Source of the DNA: Streptomyces sp. SN-593
Lineage (GTDB): Bacteria; Actinomycetota; Actinomycetes; Streptomycetales; Streptomycetaceae
DNA length: 64,000 nucleotides
Direction: 5' to 3'
Assembly (NCBI RefSeq): GCF_016756395.1
Contig: NZ_AP018365.1
Coordinates: 5,025,001-5,089,000 of the forward strand
A model generated the notes under the pieces. That model saw only the letters and a program-made list of their open reading frames with translations, had not been told where the DNA came from and searched no databases. Below, piece by piece: positions 34,576 through 42,969 of the stretch. Numbering within the stretch: position 1 is the stretch's first letter; each line of letters opens with the position of its first letter. The position numbers and the translations under genes are program-made.

Positions 34576-36675
34576 ATGTCACGGAGCAGCACCGGCGCGG
34601 TGGCAAGTGGGCCCGGCAGACCCGGACGAAGAGCGGCGGCCGCCCTCGCCGCGGTGACCGCGGCGGCGGTCGGCCTCGGCGTGCTGGCGGGCGCGCCCGC
34701 GTACGCCGTCGGCGCCGGACGCCCCGGCGGGCAGCAGGGCGCGGGCACGGCCGCGTCCGTCACCCGTGCCGCCCTCGATCCGTCGCTCGTCGCGGGCCGG
34801 GGCGCGGACCCCGGGTTCGCCGAGCAGGAGGCCGAGGACGCCGCCACCGACGGCACGGTGATCGGCCCGAGCACGGCCGCCTACACCCTGCCCGCCGAGG
34901 CGTCCGGCCGCAGCGCGGTCACCCTGGAACCCGGCCAGTACGTCGAGTTCACCCTGCCGAGCGCGGCCAACGCGATCAACGTCCGCTACAGCATCCCGGA
35001 CGCGCCGGCCGGCGGCGGCATCACCTCGCCGCTGGACGTGACGCTCGCGGCGAAGAGCGGTGGCGCCGTCCAGGGCCGCAGGACGATGACGCTCACCTCG
35101 CAGTTCGCGTGGCTGTACAACCAGTACCCGTTCTCCAACGACCCCGACGCGGACCTGCTCGCCCCCGACCAGTGGATCACCGAGTGCGCGTGCGTGCCGG
35201 ACCAGACCACCCCGGCGCCGGTGGTCAGCAAGCCGTTCCGCCCCAACCACTTCTACGACGAGCAGCGGCTGCTGCTTGGCCGCACCTACCAGGCCGGGGA
35301 GAAGGTCCGGCTCACGGTGCCGAAGGGCGCCGCGGCCACCACGGTCGACCTGCTGGACTCCCAGGTGGTGGCCGCGCCGAAGGTGGACCTGCGCGCGGTG
35401 GACGTGCTGGCCTTCGGCGCCGACCCGACCGGCCGCAGGGACTCCGCGCCCGCCCTCGACAAGGCGATCGCCTTCGCCCGGCGCGCCCACCTGAAGGTCT
35501 ACATCCCCCCGGGCACCTTCCAGGTGAACCGCCACATCGTGGTGGACGACATCACGATCGAGGGCGCCGGCAACTGGTACACGGTCATCAAGGGCCACCA
35601 GACCACGCTGGACGCGTCGGCGTCCGGCGGCCCGGCCCACACCGGTGTCGGCTTCTACGGCAAGGACGCGGCGGACGGCGGCAGCAGCGACGTCCACCTG
35701 TCCGGCTTCGCGATCGAGGGCGACGTCCGGGACCGGGTGGACACCGACCAGGTCAACGGGATCGGCGGCGCGCTCAGCGACTCCAGCATCTCGGGCCTGT
35801 ACATCCAGCACACCAAGGCCGGCATGTGGCTGGACGGCCCGATGCACGACCTCACGATCACCGGCAACGAGATCGTGGACCAGACCGCGGACGGGATCAA
35901 CTTCCACACGGGCGTGACGGATTCGGTGGTGCGGGACAACTTCGTCCGCAACACCGGTGACGACGGGCTGGCGATGTGGTCGGACCAGGTCGAGGACGCC
36001 CGCGACACCTTCGACCACAACACCGTGCAGACGCCCGTGCTCGCCAACGGCATCGCGCTCTACGGCGGCACCGACAACACCGTCTCCGGCAACCTGGTCG
36101 CCGACCCGATCCGCGAGGGCAGCGGCATCCAGGTCGGTTCCCGCTTCGGCGCCGAGGCGTTCACCGGGCACCTGTCGATCACCGGCAACACCACGGTGCG
36201 GGCGGGGACGTACGACCTGAACTGGAACATCGGGATCGGCGCGATCTGGTTCTACGCGCTGGAGCGGAGCATCAGCGCCGACATCGAGGTGACCGGGGAC
36301 GACTTCCTCGACAACACCTACAACGCGATCATGCTGGTGAGCGACTACCCGGTGAAGGACCTCTACTCGATCACCGGCGTGCACTTCAAGGACATCAGGG
36401 TGGACGGCACCGGCACGTCGGTGGTGAGCGCGCGGGCCGCCGGCGGCGCGACCTTCCAGGACGTGCGCGCCCGCAACGTGGGCGCGGTCGGCGTCAACAA
36501 CTGCGGTGCGTTCGACTTCACGCCCGCCGGCTCGGAGTTCACGCTCACCGACCTCGGCGGGAACACCGGCGGGGGCACCACCGGGGACTGGCTGGCCCCG
36601 TGGGAACTGCCCAACACGATCACCTGCGACGACCGGCCGGCGGTGGTCCCGCCGCCCGCCCCCTCGGCCTGGTGA
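34576..36675 (+). CDS. secreted right-handed beta-helix glycoside hydrolase, GH87-like
   Basis: A 699-aa secreted protein with a Sec-type signal (GRRAAAALAAVTAAAVGLGV, cleavage after AYA near residue 44). A beta-sandwich, carbohydrate-binding-like region follows (about 90-280, VTLEPGQYVEFTLPSA). The catalytic beta-helix starts near VDVLAFGADPTGRRDSAPAL, the usual entry of pectate-lyase-like folds. The acidic cluster DGINFHTG plus NTGDDGLAMWSD matches the GH87 alpha-1,3-glucanase/mycodextranase active site as I recall it. It would degrade alpha-glucan in fungal walls or biofilm. A GH28/GH55-like family is the alternative. Confidence 0.8.
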   Translation: MSRSSTGAVASGPGRPGRRAAAALAAVTAAAVGLGVLAGAPAYAVGAGRPGGQQGAGTAASVTRAALDPSLVAGRGADPGFAEQEAEDAATDGTVIGPSTAAYTLPAEASGRSAVTLEPGQYVEFTLPSAANAINVRYSIPDAPAGGGITSPLDVTLAAKSGGAVQGRRTMTLTSQFAWLYNQYPFSNDPDADLLAPDQWITECACVPDQTTPAPVVSKPFRPNHFYDEQRLLLGRTYQAGEKVRLTVPKGAAATTVDLLDSQVVAAPKVDLRAVDVLAFGADPTGRRDSAPALDKAIAFARRAHLKVYIPPGTFQVNRHIVVDDITIEGAGNWYTVIKGHQTTLDASASGGPAHTGVGFYGKDAADGGSSDVHLSGFAIEGDVRDRVDTDQVNGIGGALSDSSISGLYIQHTKAGMWLDGPMHDLTITGNEIVDQTADGINFHTGVTDSVVRDNFVRNTGDDGLAMWSDQVEDARDTFDHNTVQTPVLANGIALYGGTDNTVSGNLVADPIREGSGIQVGSRFGAEAFTGHLSITGNTTVRAGTYDLNWNIGIGAIWFYALERSISADIEVTGDDFLDNTYNAIMLVSDYPVKDLYSITGVHFKDIRVDGTGTSVVSARAAGGATFQDVRARNVGAVGVNNCGAFDFTPAGSEFTLTDLGGNTGGGTTGDWLAPWELPNTITCDDRPAVVPPPAPSAW

Positions 36676-36696
36676 CCGGCTGAGGACACGCATCCC

Positions 36697-36740
36697 GTGA
36701 CCGCCGCCGCCCGGACCTCCCCCCGGGCGGCGGCGGTCAC
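36697..36740. terminator. bidirectional terminator, glycosidase / SRPBCC gene
   Basis: A perfect 18-bp stem (36697-36714 with 36723-36740) and an 8-nt loop lie between convergent genes. The stem overlaps the stop codon of the SRPBCC gene on the minus strand. Confidence 0.88.
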
Positions 36741-37180
36741 GTCCGCGCCGCGGTGTCCTCCGCGCGGGCCTTCAGGGACGCGCCCTCGGTGTCGACCATG
36801 CGCCGTACGGTGCCCGCGCCGAGCCGGCCGAGGAGCGCGCCGACGGGACCCTCCATCGCGAAGGTGAGGACGACCTCGCAGCGGTCGGCGCCCTCGGGCC
36901 GGACGACGTGGTCGGCCCACTGCCGCACGCCGGCGGCCGTACGGCTCCAGCGGAAGCGGCGGCCGGGCTCGAAGGCGTCGACGGTGTAGGTGGTGGGGCG
37001 GCGGCCCGGCTGGGTGAGGGTGACCGCGCTGCCGGTGCCGAACCCGCCGACAGGGCCCGGTCCTTTCACCTCGGCCGCCGTGACCGTGGGGGTCCACCCC
37101 GGCCAGCCGCCGGGGTCGGCCAGCAGTTCCCACACCGTCCGCGCCGGCGCCGCCACCCGTAGCCGCGACTCGTACCGCAT
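36737..37180 (-). CDS. SRPBCC-family (polyketide cyclase/START-like) protein
   Basis: A 147-aa single-domain SRPBCC protein. The N-terminal strand and helix YESRLRVAAPARTVWELLAD then PGGWPGWTPTV are characteristic, and the C-terminal long helix includes GTVRRMVDTEGASLKARAE. The fold binds hydrophobic ligands, but the ligand is unknown. It is divergent from the TetR gene with a shared 91-bp promoter region containing a palindrome, so it is likely the TetR target. Confidence 0.85.
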   Translation of the reverse strand: MRYESRLRVAAPARTVWELLADPGGWPGWTPTVTAAEVKGPGPVGGFGTGSAVTLTQPGRRPTTYTVDAFEPGRRFRWSRTAAGVRQWADHVVRPEGADRCEVVLTFAMEGPVGALLGRLGAGTVRRMVDTEGASLKARAEDTAART

Positions 37181-37210
37181 GCCCGCCTCCCGGGGTCCGG
37201 CCGTTCAACC

Positions 37211-37230
37211 GTTTGACCGTCTGGTCAAAC
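37211..37230. promoter_or_regulatory. TetR-type operator between SRPBCC and tetR genes
   Basis: GTTTGACC-GTCT-GGTCAAAC is a perfect 8-bp inverted repeat with a 4-bp centre in the 91-bp divergent gap. The spacing suits a TetR dimer and would control both genes. Confidence 0.75.
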
Positions 37231-37271
37231 CGCTCGCTCCACTGTAGCCGTGGGCCCCGTAGGGTGAGGGC

Positions 37272-38159
37272 GTGAGCGCGAAGGACGAGTTGGCCGGCGC
37301 CGTCCTGGACCACCTGCTGGGCGACGAGGGCCGGGACGGGCTGGACGGGAGCCTGCGCGCGCTCGCCGGCGCGATCGGGGTGGGGCACTCGCTGCTGCTG
37401 TACCACTTCGGGTCGCGCGAGGGGCTGCTGGCGGCGGTGCACGAGCAGTGCGAGCGGCGCGAGCGGGCGCACCTGGCCGCCTTCCGCGCGCAGGGCGGCG
37501 ACCCCGTCTCGACCATGCGCCGGATGTGGCGCCACCTCGCCGAGCCGCGCATGTGGCCGCTGTACCGCCTCGGCTTCGCGCTGCGGTCGCGCCGGCCCGG
37601 GGTGGACGGGACCCGCGAGCCGTGGATCGCCGAACTGCTCCCGCTGGTAGGGGCGGTGGGCGTGCCGGCCGACCGGGCCCGGGCCGAGGCGATGCTGTGG
37701 CTGGGCACCAGCCGCGGCCTGCTGTGGGAACTGGCCACCGGTGCGGACCCGTCGGAGGTGGACGCGGCGGCCGAGGTGTTCTTCGCGCTACGGCTGACCC
37801 CTGGCCGGCCCGCTGCGCGGGGCGCCGCGGCCGCCGGGAACCGCCGTACGCCCGCGGCCGCCGGGAAGGCCGGTGCGCCCCGGGACGTCCCGCTTTCTCC
37901 CCGTCAGAGAAGGGGAGTTGTGCGTGTCCCGGCCGTTGCGCCGATCCGCCAGAGGCAAAAGCGGGCGAAGGGGGTGAAGCGGGCGGCGGAGCCGGCCGGC
38001 GTCCGGCGGGCCGGCGCCGGGCTCACGGCCAGACCAGGCAGTAGAGCTGGTGGCCGGATTCCTCGCAGCGGCGGGCGAAGTCCTGCCACTCGTGGAGCAT
38101 CTGGTAGATCACGAACGCGTCCCGCGGGCCGCGCCGGTCGGGCACCGTGGACCAGATGA
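37272..38159 (+). CDS. TetR-family regulator with unusual C-terminal run-on
   Basis: The first 175-180 residues form a TetR protein: DNA-binding helices in LRALAGAIGVGHSLLLYHFG, then a ligand domain ending near EVFFALRLTPGR. The frame then stays open for about 118 more residues of Arg/Gly/Ala/Pro-rich, low-complexity sequence. It ends at 38159 and overlaps the opposite-strand gene at 38023 by 137 bp. A lost stop codon or a frameshift near 37800 is likely. The start is GTG 37272. It probably represses the divergent SRPBCC gene. Confidence 0.75.
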   Translation: MSAKDELAGAVLDHLLGDEGRDGLDGSLRALAGAIGVGHSLLLYHFGSREGLLAAVHEQCERRERAHLAAFRAQGGDPVSTMRRMWRHLAEPRMWPLYRLGFALRSRRPGVDGTREPWIAELLPLVGAVGVPADRARAEAMLWLGTSRGLLWELATGADPSEVDAAAEVFFALRLTPGRPAARGAAAAGNRRTPAAAGKAGAPRDVPLSPRQRRGVVRVPAVAPIRQRQKRAKGVKRAAEPAGVRRAGAGLTARPGSRAGGRIPRSGGRSPATRGASGRSRTRPAGRAGRAPWTR

Positions 38160-38451
38160 AGGCGGCCGCGCCCAGCGACTCCTCGTTGGCGGTGCGCAGC
38201 GGGTCCACCACGGACGCGGGCAGCCGGACGACGGCGTAGTCCGGGTGCAGCACGACGAGTTCGAGCGGCGGGACCTTCGACGGCGGTATGCCCTCGATGC
38301 CGGTGAGCACCATCGCGGCCATCGTCTCCGGCTTGACCTTGGTGTACATGCCCTGACCGAGTTCGTCCCCCCCGAGTTCCTCCGGGCGCATGGAGATGGG
38401 GACGCGGGCCGCCGTGGCCCCGTCGGGCGCGCCGAAGTACTTGTAGGTCAC
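38023..38451 (-). CDS. conserved Streptomyces protein of unknown function
   Basis: About 142 aa. It begins TYKYFGAPDGATAARVPISM, then contains PPLELVVLHPDYAVVRLPAS and ends GHQLYCLVWP. I recognise it as a conserved actinobacterial hypothetical protein; no domain of known function is visible, and it is soluble without a signal. The GTG at 38451 is chosen, with GTG 38457 equally possible. A longer frame to 38679 has a low-complexity N-terminus. Its 3' end overlaps the TetR run-on on the other strand. Confidence 0.78.
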   Translation of the reverse strand: MTYKYFGAPDGATAARVPISMRPEELGGDELGQGMYTKVKPETMAAMVLTGIEGIPPSKVPPLELVVLHPDYAVVRLPASVVDPLRTANEESLGAAAFIWSTVPDRRGPRDAFVIYQMLHEWQDFARRCEESGHQLYCLVWP

Positions 38452-38701
38452 CCCCACTCGGCCACCCCTGCTCCTGCCCTCTGCGGTCGGTCGCTGCTCC
38501 GGACGGTCGGCTCCGGAGCCGGTGTTCTCCTGCGGTGCGCGATCGGCGGGCCGGCGTCGCCGGCCGGTGGGACGGGGGTTTTCAGGCTCGCGATCGCCCG
38601 GCACGTCGCCCGGTTCACCACCGCGCTGCTGCATTCCACTACCCGACCATCCGTCGACCCAACCATGCAACCCGATCATCGTCTCAGATGCGAGGTCGAG
38701 A

Positions 38702-38716
38702 CGTTGCGGCGCAACG
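38702..38716. promoter_or_regulatory. palindrome upstream of hemL
   Basis: CGTTGCG-G-CGCAACG has perfect 7-bp arms. It lies about 25 bp upstream of the hemL start, where a repressor or a translation-blocking hairpin would act. No family assignment is possible by eye. Confidence 0.4.
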
Positions 38717-38740
38717 CCCGTCGTTTGAGAGCATGTGCCT

Positions 38741-40048
38741 GTGAGCTATCCGTACGAAGCACCAGTGTCCCAGGAACTCTTCGACCGCGCGGCGGCCGTG
38801 ACGCCAGGTGGCGTGAACTCCCCGGTGCGGGCGTTCCGCGCGGTGGGCGGCACCCCCCGGTTCATGGTCTCCGGTGCGGGCCCGTATCTGACCGACGCCG
38901 ACGGGCGCGAGTACGTCGACCTCGTGTGCTCGTGGGGGCCGATGATTCTCGGCCACGCGCACCCCGAGGTGATCGCCGCGGTGCAGGCGGCCGTGGCGGC
39001 GGGCACCTCCTTCGGCACGCCCACGGAGGGCGAGGTCGCGCTCGCCGAGGCGATGGTGGCGCGGGTGGAACCGCTGGAGCAGGTGCGCCTGGTGTCGTCG
39101 GGCACCGAGGCCACGATGTCGGCGATCCGGCTGGCCCGCGGGTTCACCGGCCGCGCGAAGGTGGTGAAGTTCGCCGGCTGCTACCACGGTCATGTGGACG
39201 CCCTGCTGGCGGCCGCCGGTTCCGGGGTTGCCACGTTCGGGTTGCCGGACACCCCCGGGGTGACGGGCGCGCAGGCCGGCGAGACCCTCGTGCTGCCGTA
39301 CAACGACATCGAGGCCGTACGGGCCGCGTTCGCCGCCCACCCGGGCGAGATCGCCTGCGTGATCACCGAGGCGTCGCCCGGCAACATGGGCGTCGTGCCG
39401 CCGCGGGACGGCTTCAACGCCGCGCTGCGGGAGCTGTGCACCGCCGAGGGCGCCCTCTACGTCTCCGACGAGGTGATGACCGGCTTCCGGGTCAGCGCCG
39501 CCGGCTGGTACGGCCTCGACGGGGTGCGGCCTGACCTGATGACCTTCGGCAAGGTGATGGGCGGCGGTTTCCCGACCGCGGCGTTCGGCGGCCGCGCGGA
39601 CGTGATGGCCGCGCTCGCCCCGGCCGGGCCGGTCTACCAGGCCGGCACCCTGTCCGGTAACCCGGTCGCCACCGCCGCCGGCCTGGCCCAGTTGCGGCTG
39701 CTGGACGCGGCCGCCTACGCCCGGCTCGACGCGGTCTCCGCGCAGATCCGCGGGCTGGTGAGCGCCGCGCTGGACAAGGAGGGCGTCGCGCACCGGGTGC
39801 AGACCGCGGGCAGCATGTTCTCCGTCTTCTTCACCGACGCCGAGGTACGCGACTTCGCGGACGCGAAGCAGCAGGAGGCGTACCGTTTCACCGCTTTCTT
39901 CCACGCGATGCTGGCGCAGGGCGTCTACCTGCCGCCGTCCGCGTTCGAGTCCTGGTTCGTGTCGACCGCACACGACGAGCAGGCGGTGCAGCGGATCGCC
40001 GCCGCGCTGCCCGCCGCCGCACGTGCCGCAGCGGAGGCCCACGCATGA
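38741..40048 (+). CDS. hemL: glutamate-1-semialdehyde 2,1-aminomutase HemL
   Basis: A 435-aa PLP-dependent enzyme that turns glutamate-1-semialdehyde, made by HemA, into 5-aminolevulinate. Signatures are TPGGVNSPVRAFRAVGG, VRLVSSGTEATMSAIRLARG, FAGCYHGHVDALL, YVSDEVMTGFRV and the PLP lysine in LMTFGKVMGGGFP. GTG 38741 is preferred because GAGAG is 9 nt upstream; GTG 38735 is the alternative. It overlaps the next gene by 4 bp (ATGA). Confidence 0.96.
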   Translation: MSYPYEAPVSQELFDRAAAVTPGGVNSPVRAFRAVGGTPRFMVSGAGPYLTDADGREYVDLVCSWGPMILGHAHPEVIAAVQAAVAAGTSFGTPTEGEVALAEAMVARVEPLEQVRLVSSGTEATMSAIRLARGFTGRAKVVKFAGCYHGHVDALLAAAGSGVATFGLPDTPGVTGAQAGETLVLPYNDIEAVRAAFAAHPGEIACVITEASPGNMGVVPPRDGFNAALRELCTAEGALYVSDEVMTGFRVSAAGWYGLDGVRPDLMTFGKVMGGGFPTAAFGGRADVMAALAPAGPVYQAGTLSGNPVATAAGLAQLRLLDAAAYARLDAVSAQIRGLVSAALDKEGVAHRVQTAGSMFSVFFTDAEVRDFADAKQQEAYRFTAFFHAMLAQGVYLPPSAFESWFVSTAHDEQAVQRIAAALPAAARAAAEAHA

Positions 40049-40722
40049 GCGCCGAACAGAACGATCTGACCGTCGTGCACCTGATGCGCCACGGCGAGGT
40101 GCACAACCCCGAGGGGGTGCTGTACGGGCGCCGGCCCGGCTACCACCTGTCCGACCTCGGCCGGCAGATGGCCGAGCGGGTCGCGGAGCACCTGGCGGGG
40201 CGTGACATCCGCCACGTCGTCGCCTCCCCGCTGGAGCGGGCCCAGGAGACCGCGACCCCGATCGCGAAGGCGCACTCCCTGGACCTGGCGACCGACCCGC
40301 GGCTGATCGAGGCGGCGAACATCTTCGAGGGCAAGACCTTCGGCGTCGGCGACGGGGCGCTGAGCCGCCCGGCGAACTGGAAGCACCTCACCAACCCGTT
40401 CCGGCCGAGCTGGGGCGAGCCGTACGTCGACCAGGTGGTGCGGATGATGGCCGCGCTGGGCGCGGCGCGCGACGCGGCGCGCGGCCACGAGGCGGTGTGC
40501 GTCAGCCACCAGTTGCCGATCTGGATCGTGCGCTCCTACGCGGAGAAGCGCCGGCTGTGGCACGACCCGCGCAAGCGGCAGTGCACGCTCGCCAGCGTGA
40601 CCAGCTTCACCTTCCAGGGCGACGACATCGTCTCCGTCGGCTACAGCGAGCCGGCGATCGACCTGGTCCCGGCGAAGCTGCGGGCCGGCGCGAAGCCGGT
40701 CCGGGGGTCCGTCGGCGCGTAG
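40045..40722 (+). CDS. histidine phosphatase family protein
   Basis: A 225-aa phosphoglycerate-mutase-like phosphatase with the RHG motif LMRHGEVHNPEG near residue 14, VVASPLERAQETATP with the second Arg, and CVSHQLPIWIVRS with the second catalytic His. The substrate is unknown. The ATGA overlap with hemL implies coupling; in Streptomyces this gene regularly follows hemL and precedes the res cytochrome c genes, but a direct haem role is not shown. Confidence 0.92.
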   Translation: MSAEQNDLTVVHLMRHGEVHNPEGVLYGRRPGYHLSDLGRQMAERVAEHLAGRDIRHVVASPLERAQETATPIAKAHSLDLATDPRLIEAANIFEGKTFGVGDGALSRPANWKHLTNPFRPSWGEPYVDQVVRMMAALGAARDAARGHEAVCVSHQLPIWIVRSYAEKRRLWHDPRKRQCTLASVTSFTFQGDDIVSVGYSEPAIDLVPAKLRAGAKPVRGSVGA

Positions 40723-40833
40723 TGCCCGGTCGGCGGCGGCGCCCCCGGCGCGGGCCGCCCGGCCGTCTTCCGCACCCCTTCACTACGGCACCCGTGCGCG
40801 CATATGCCAGCTCCGAGCCTCTTTTAAGGTGAT

Positions 40834-40849
40834 CTTATTAGTCCATAAG
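40834..40849. promoter_or_regulatory. AT-rich palindrome upstream of the deacetylase-like gene
   Basis: CTTAT-TAGTCC-ATAAG sits in an unusually AT-rich patch (about 40820-40850) in otherwise GC-rich DNA, about 95 bp before the next gene. It may be part of a promoter or operator. Confidence 0.35.
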
Positions 40850-40943
40850 TGCCCTCTCTCTCGGCGAGTCCCTGTTTTCGCCACGACCGCGCGGAAGTGG
40901 TGAGGGGCAACGAGGACGCAGACGCCGAGAGACGGGGATTTGC

Positions 40944-42263
40944 ATGAGCGCCATGACCCGAAGGGCCCTGTTGACCACCACCGCCGGAGCCGCCGCGGGT
41001 GTCGCCGTGGCGGGCTGCGGAGCCAGCGACGGGAGCCACTCGGGAGCCGCGCCGAGTGCCCGCAGGACGGGCGAGCACTCCGGCGCGAGCGGGGCGAGGG
41101 CGCCGTCCACCACCGTGCGGCTGATCGGCGACGGCTCCACCGCCGACACCGGACCGCAGCCCGGCCAGCCCGTGGTGGACCGGCTCGAACCGGGCCAGAC
41201 GCCCCCGCAGTTCGTGGTCTTCTCCTGGGACGGCGCCGGCGAGATCGGCAACGGCCTCTTCCCCCGCTTCCGCAAGCTCGCCGACGACCACGGCGCCAAG
41301 ATGACCTTCAACCTCTCCGGCCTCTACCTGCTGCCGGAGTCCAGGAAGCTCCAGTACGCGCCGCCCAACAGCCCGCTGGGCGCCTCCGACATCGGCTACC
41401 TCGCCGACGACCACATCAGGATGACCCTGGACAACCTGCGGCAGGCGTGGACAGCGGGCCACGAGATCGCCACCCACTTCAACGGCCACTTCTGCGCCGG
41501 CGCCGGCAGCGTCGGCCGCTGGACCCCGGCGGACTGGAAGAGCGAGATCGACCAGGCCGTGGCGTTCGTCACCCAGTGGAAGACGAACACCGGCTGGCAC
41601 GACGACGAGCCGCTGCCGTTCGACTACGCGAAGACCCTCGTGGGCGGCCGCACCCCCTGCCTGCTCGGCCAGGACAACCTGCTGCCGACCGCGGCCGCGC
41701 TCGGCTGGCGGTACGACACCAGCAACCCCGGCGGCAACCAGACCTGGCCGGACAAGATGCAGGGCCTGTGGAACTTCCCGCTCCAGCTCATCCCGTTCCC
41801 CGGGCACACCTTCGAGGTGCTGTCGATGGACTACAACATGCTCGCCAACCAGTCCCACGCCGCCACCAAGTCCGACCCGCGCAACTACCCGTACTGGCGC
41901 AGCCAGGCGACCGCCTCGTACATCGCCGGCTTCCAGCGGGCCTACGAGACCAACCGCGCGCCCTTCTACATCGGCAACCACTTCGAGGACTGGAACGGCG
42001 GCATCTACATGGACGCCGTCGAGGGCGCGTTCCAGCACATCGCCTCGCTCGGCTACAAGGACGTGCGGCTGGTCTCCTTCCAGCAGCTCAGCGACTGGCT
42101 CGACGCCCAGGACCCCGCGATGCTGGCCAGGCTGCGCGAACTGGAGGTCGGCCAGCAGCCGGTCGGCGGCTGGAAGCGGTTCACCGGACAGGTGCCGGCC
42201 TCCGACGCGACCGGGGCCGCCCCGGCGGCCGGCGCGGCGGCCCCGGTGCCGTCGGCGACCTGA
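40944..42263 (+). CDS. polysaccharide-deacetylase-like Tat lipoprotein
   Basis: A 439-aa exported lipoprotein. The signal MTRRALLTTTAGAAAGVAVA has twin arginines and ends with the lipobox GCGAS. The main domain resembles NodB/CE4 deacetylases: FVVFSWDGAGEIGNG with the motif-1 Asp, then GHEIATHFNGHFC with the metal histidines of motif 2. It differs from classic CE4 enzymes in motif 1 (no TFDDG), so activity is uncertain. It would act on the cell wall or an extracellular glycan. It stands between hemL and the res genes as in other Streptomyces. Confidence 0.85.
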   Translation: MSAMTRRALLTTTAGAAAGVAVAGCGASDGSHSGAAPSARRTGEHSGASGARAPSTTVRLIGDGSTADTGPQPGQPVVDRLEPGQTPPQFVVFSWDGAGEIGNGLFPRFRKLADDHGAKMTFNLSGLYLLPESRKLQYAPPNSPLGASDIGYLADDHIRMTLDNLRQAWTAGHEIATHFNGHFCAGAGSVGRWTPADWKSEIDQAVAFVTQWKTNTGWHDDEPLPFDYAKTLVGGRTPCLLGQDNLLPTAAALGWRYDTSNPGGNQTWPDKMQGLWNFPLQLIPFPGHTFEVLSMDYNMLANQSHAATKSDPRNYPYWRSQATASYIAGFQRAYETNRAPFYIGNHFEDWNGGIYMDAVEGAFQHIASLGYKDVRLVSFQQLSDWLDAQDPAMLARLRELEVGQQPVGGWKRFTGQVPASDATGAAPAAGAAAPVPSAT

Positions 42264-42341
42264 CCCCTCGCATCCTTACTTGGGGCAATTGCCGTCTTTG
42301 GGGTTGCCGGTGGGGGGTGGGGAAGATCGTGCGGAGGCCCA

Positions 42342-42357
42342 TGCGAAACTTTTCACA
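42342..42357. promoter_or_regulatory. candidate second Rex operator at the tlpA start
   Basis: TGCGAAACTTTTCACA keeps both half-sites of the Rex consensus TGTGAA-N4-TTCACA with one mismatch. Its last base is the A of the tlpA start codon. A repressor here could block a leaderless or very short-leader transcript. Confidence 0.5.
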
Positions 42358-42968
42358 TGAGTTCTCCGCGCGCCCTCGGACGCCACCTGCTCCGTCGTGC
42401 CGTCGTGCCGGCCGGAGCCGTCGCGCTGGCGCTGACACTCGCCGCGTGCAGTTCGTCCTCGTCGTCCTCCGGCGCCGGCAACTCCAACTTCGTCAGTGGC
42501 AACGGCAACATCACCGTGGTCAAGGCCGCCCAGCGCAAGGCCGCGCCGGCGCTGTCCGGCGAGACCGTGGCCGGCGGCAAGACCAGCCTCGCCGACTACA
42601 AGGGCAAGGTCGTCGTCGTCAACATCTGGGGATCGTGGTGCGCGCCCTGCCGGGCCGAGGCACCGAACCTGGCCAAGGTCTCCGCGGCCGAGGCCGGCAA
42701 GGGCGTCCAGTTCCTCGGCATCAACACGCGTGACCTCAACCGCTCCAACGCCGCCCGGTTCGACAAGCGCTTCGGCATCACCTACCCGAGCCTGTACGAC
42801 CCGTACGGCAAGCTGATCCTGAAGTTCCCCAAGGGCAGCCTCAACCCGCAGAGCCTGCCGGCCACGCTGGTGATAGACCGGCAGGGCCGGGTCGCGGGCC
42901 GGGCGCTGGCCGCCCTCACCGAGGACCAGCTCCACAAGCTGGTGGACCCCATCGCCGCGGAGAAGTGA
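42357..42968 (+). CDS. resA: TlpA/ResA-type thiol-disulfide oxidoreductase lipoprotein
   Basis: A 203-aa extracytoplasmic thioredoxin-like protein. The lipobox is LTLAACSSSS near residue 31. The redox motif WGSWCAPCRAEAP has Cys95 and Cys98, and the cis-Pro segment is NPQSLPATLVIDRQG. ResA keeps apocytochrome c haem-binding cysteines reduced, taking electrons from CcdA. It is the first gene of the four-gene cytochrome c maturation cluster. The GTG of ccdA follows 1 bp after the stop, so they are co-transcribed. Confidence 0.93.
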   Translation: MSSPRALGRHLLRRAVVPAGAVALALTLAACSSSSSSSGAGNSNFVSGNGNITVVKAAQRKAAPALSGETVAGGKTSLADYKGKVVVVNIWGSWCAPCRAEAPNLAKVSAAEAGKGVQFLGINTRDLNRSNAARFDKRFGITYPSLYDPYGKLILKFPKGSLNPQSLPATLVIDRQGRVAGRALAALTEDQLHKLVDPIAAEK

Positions 42969-42969
42969 C

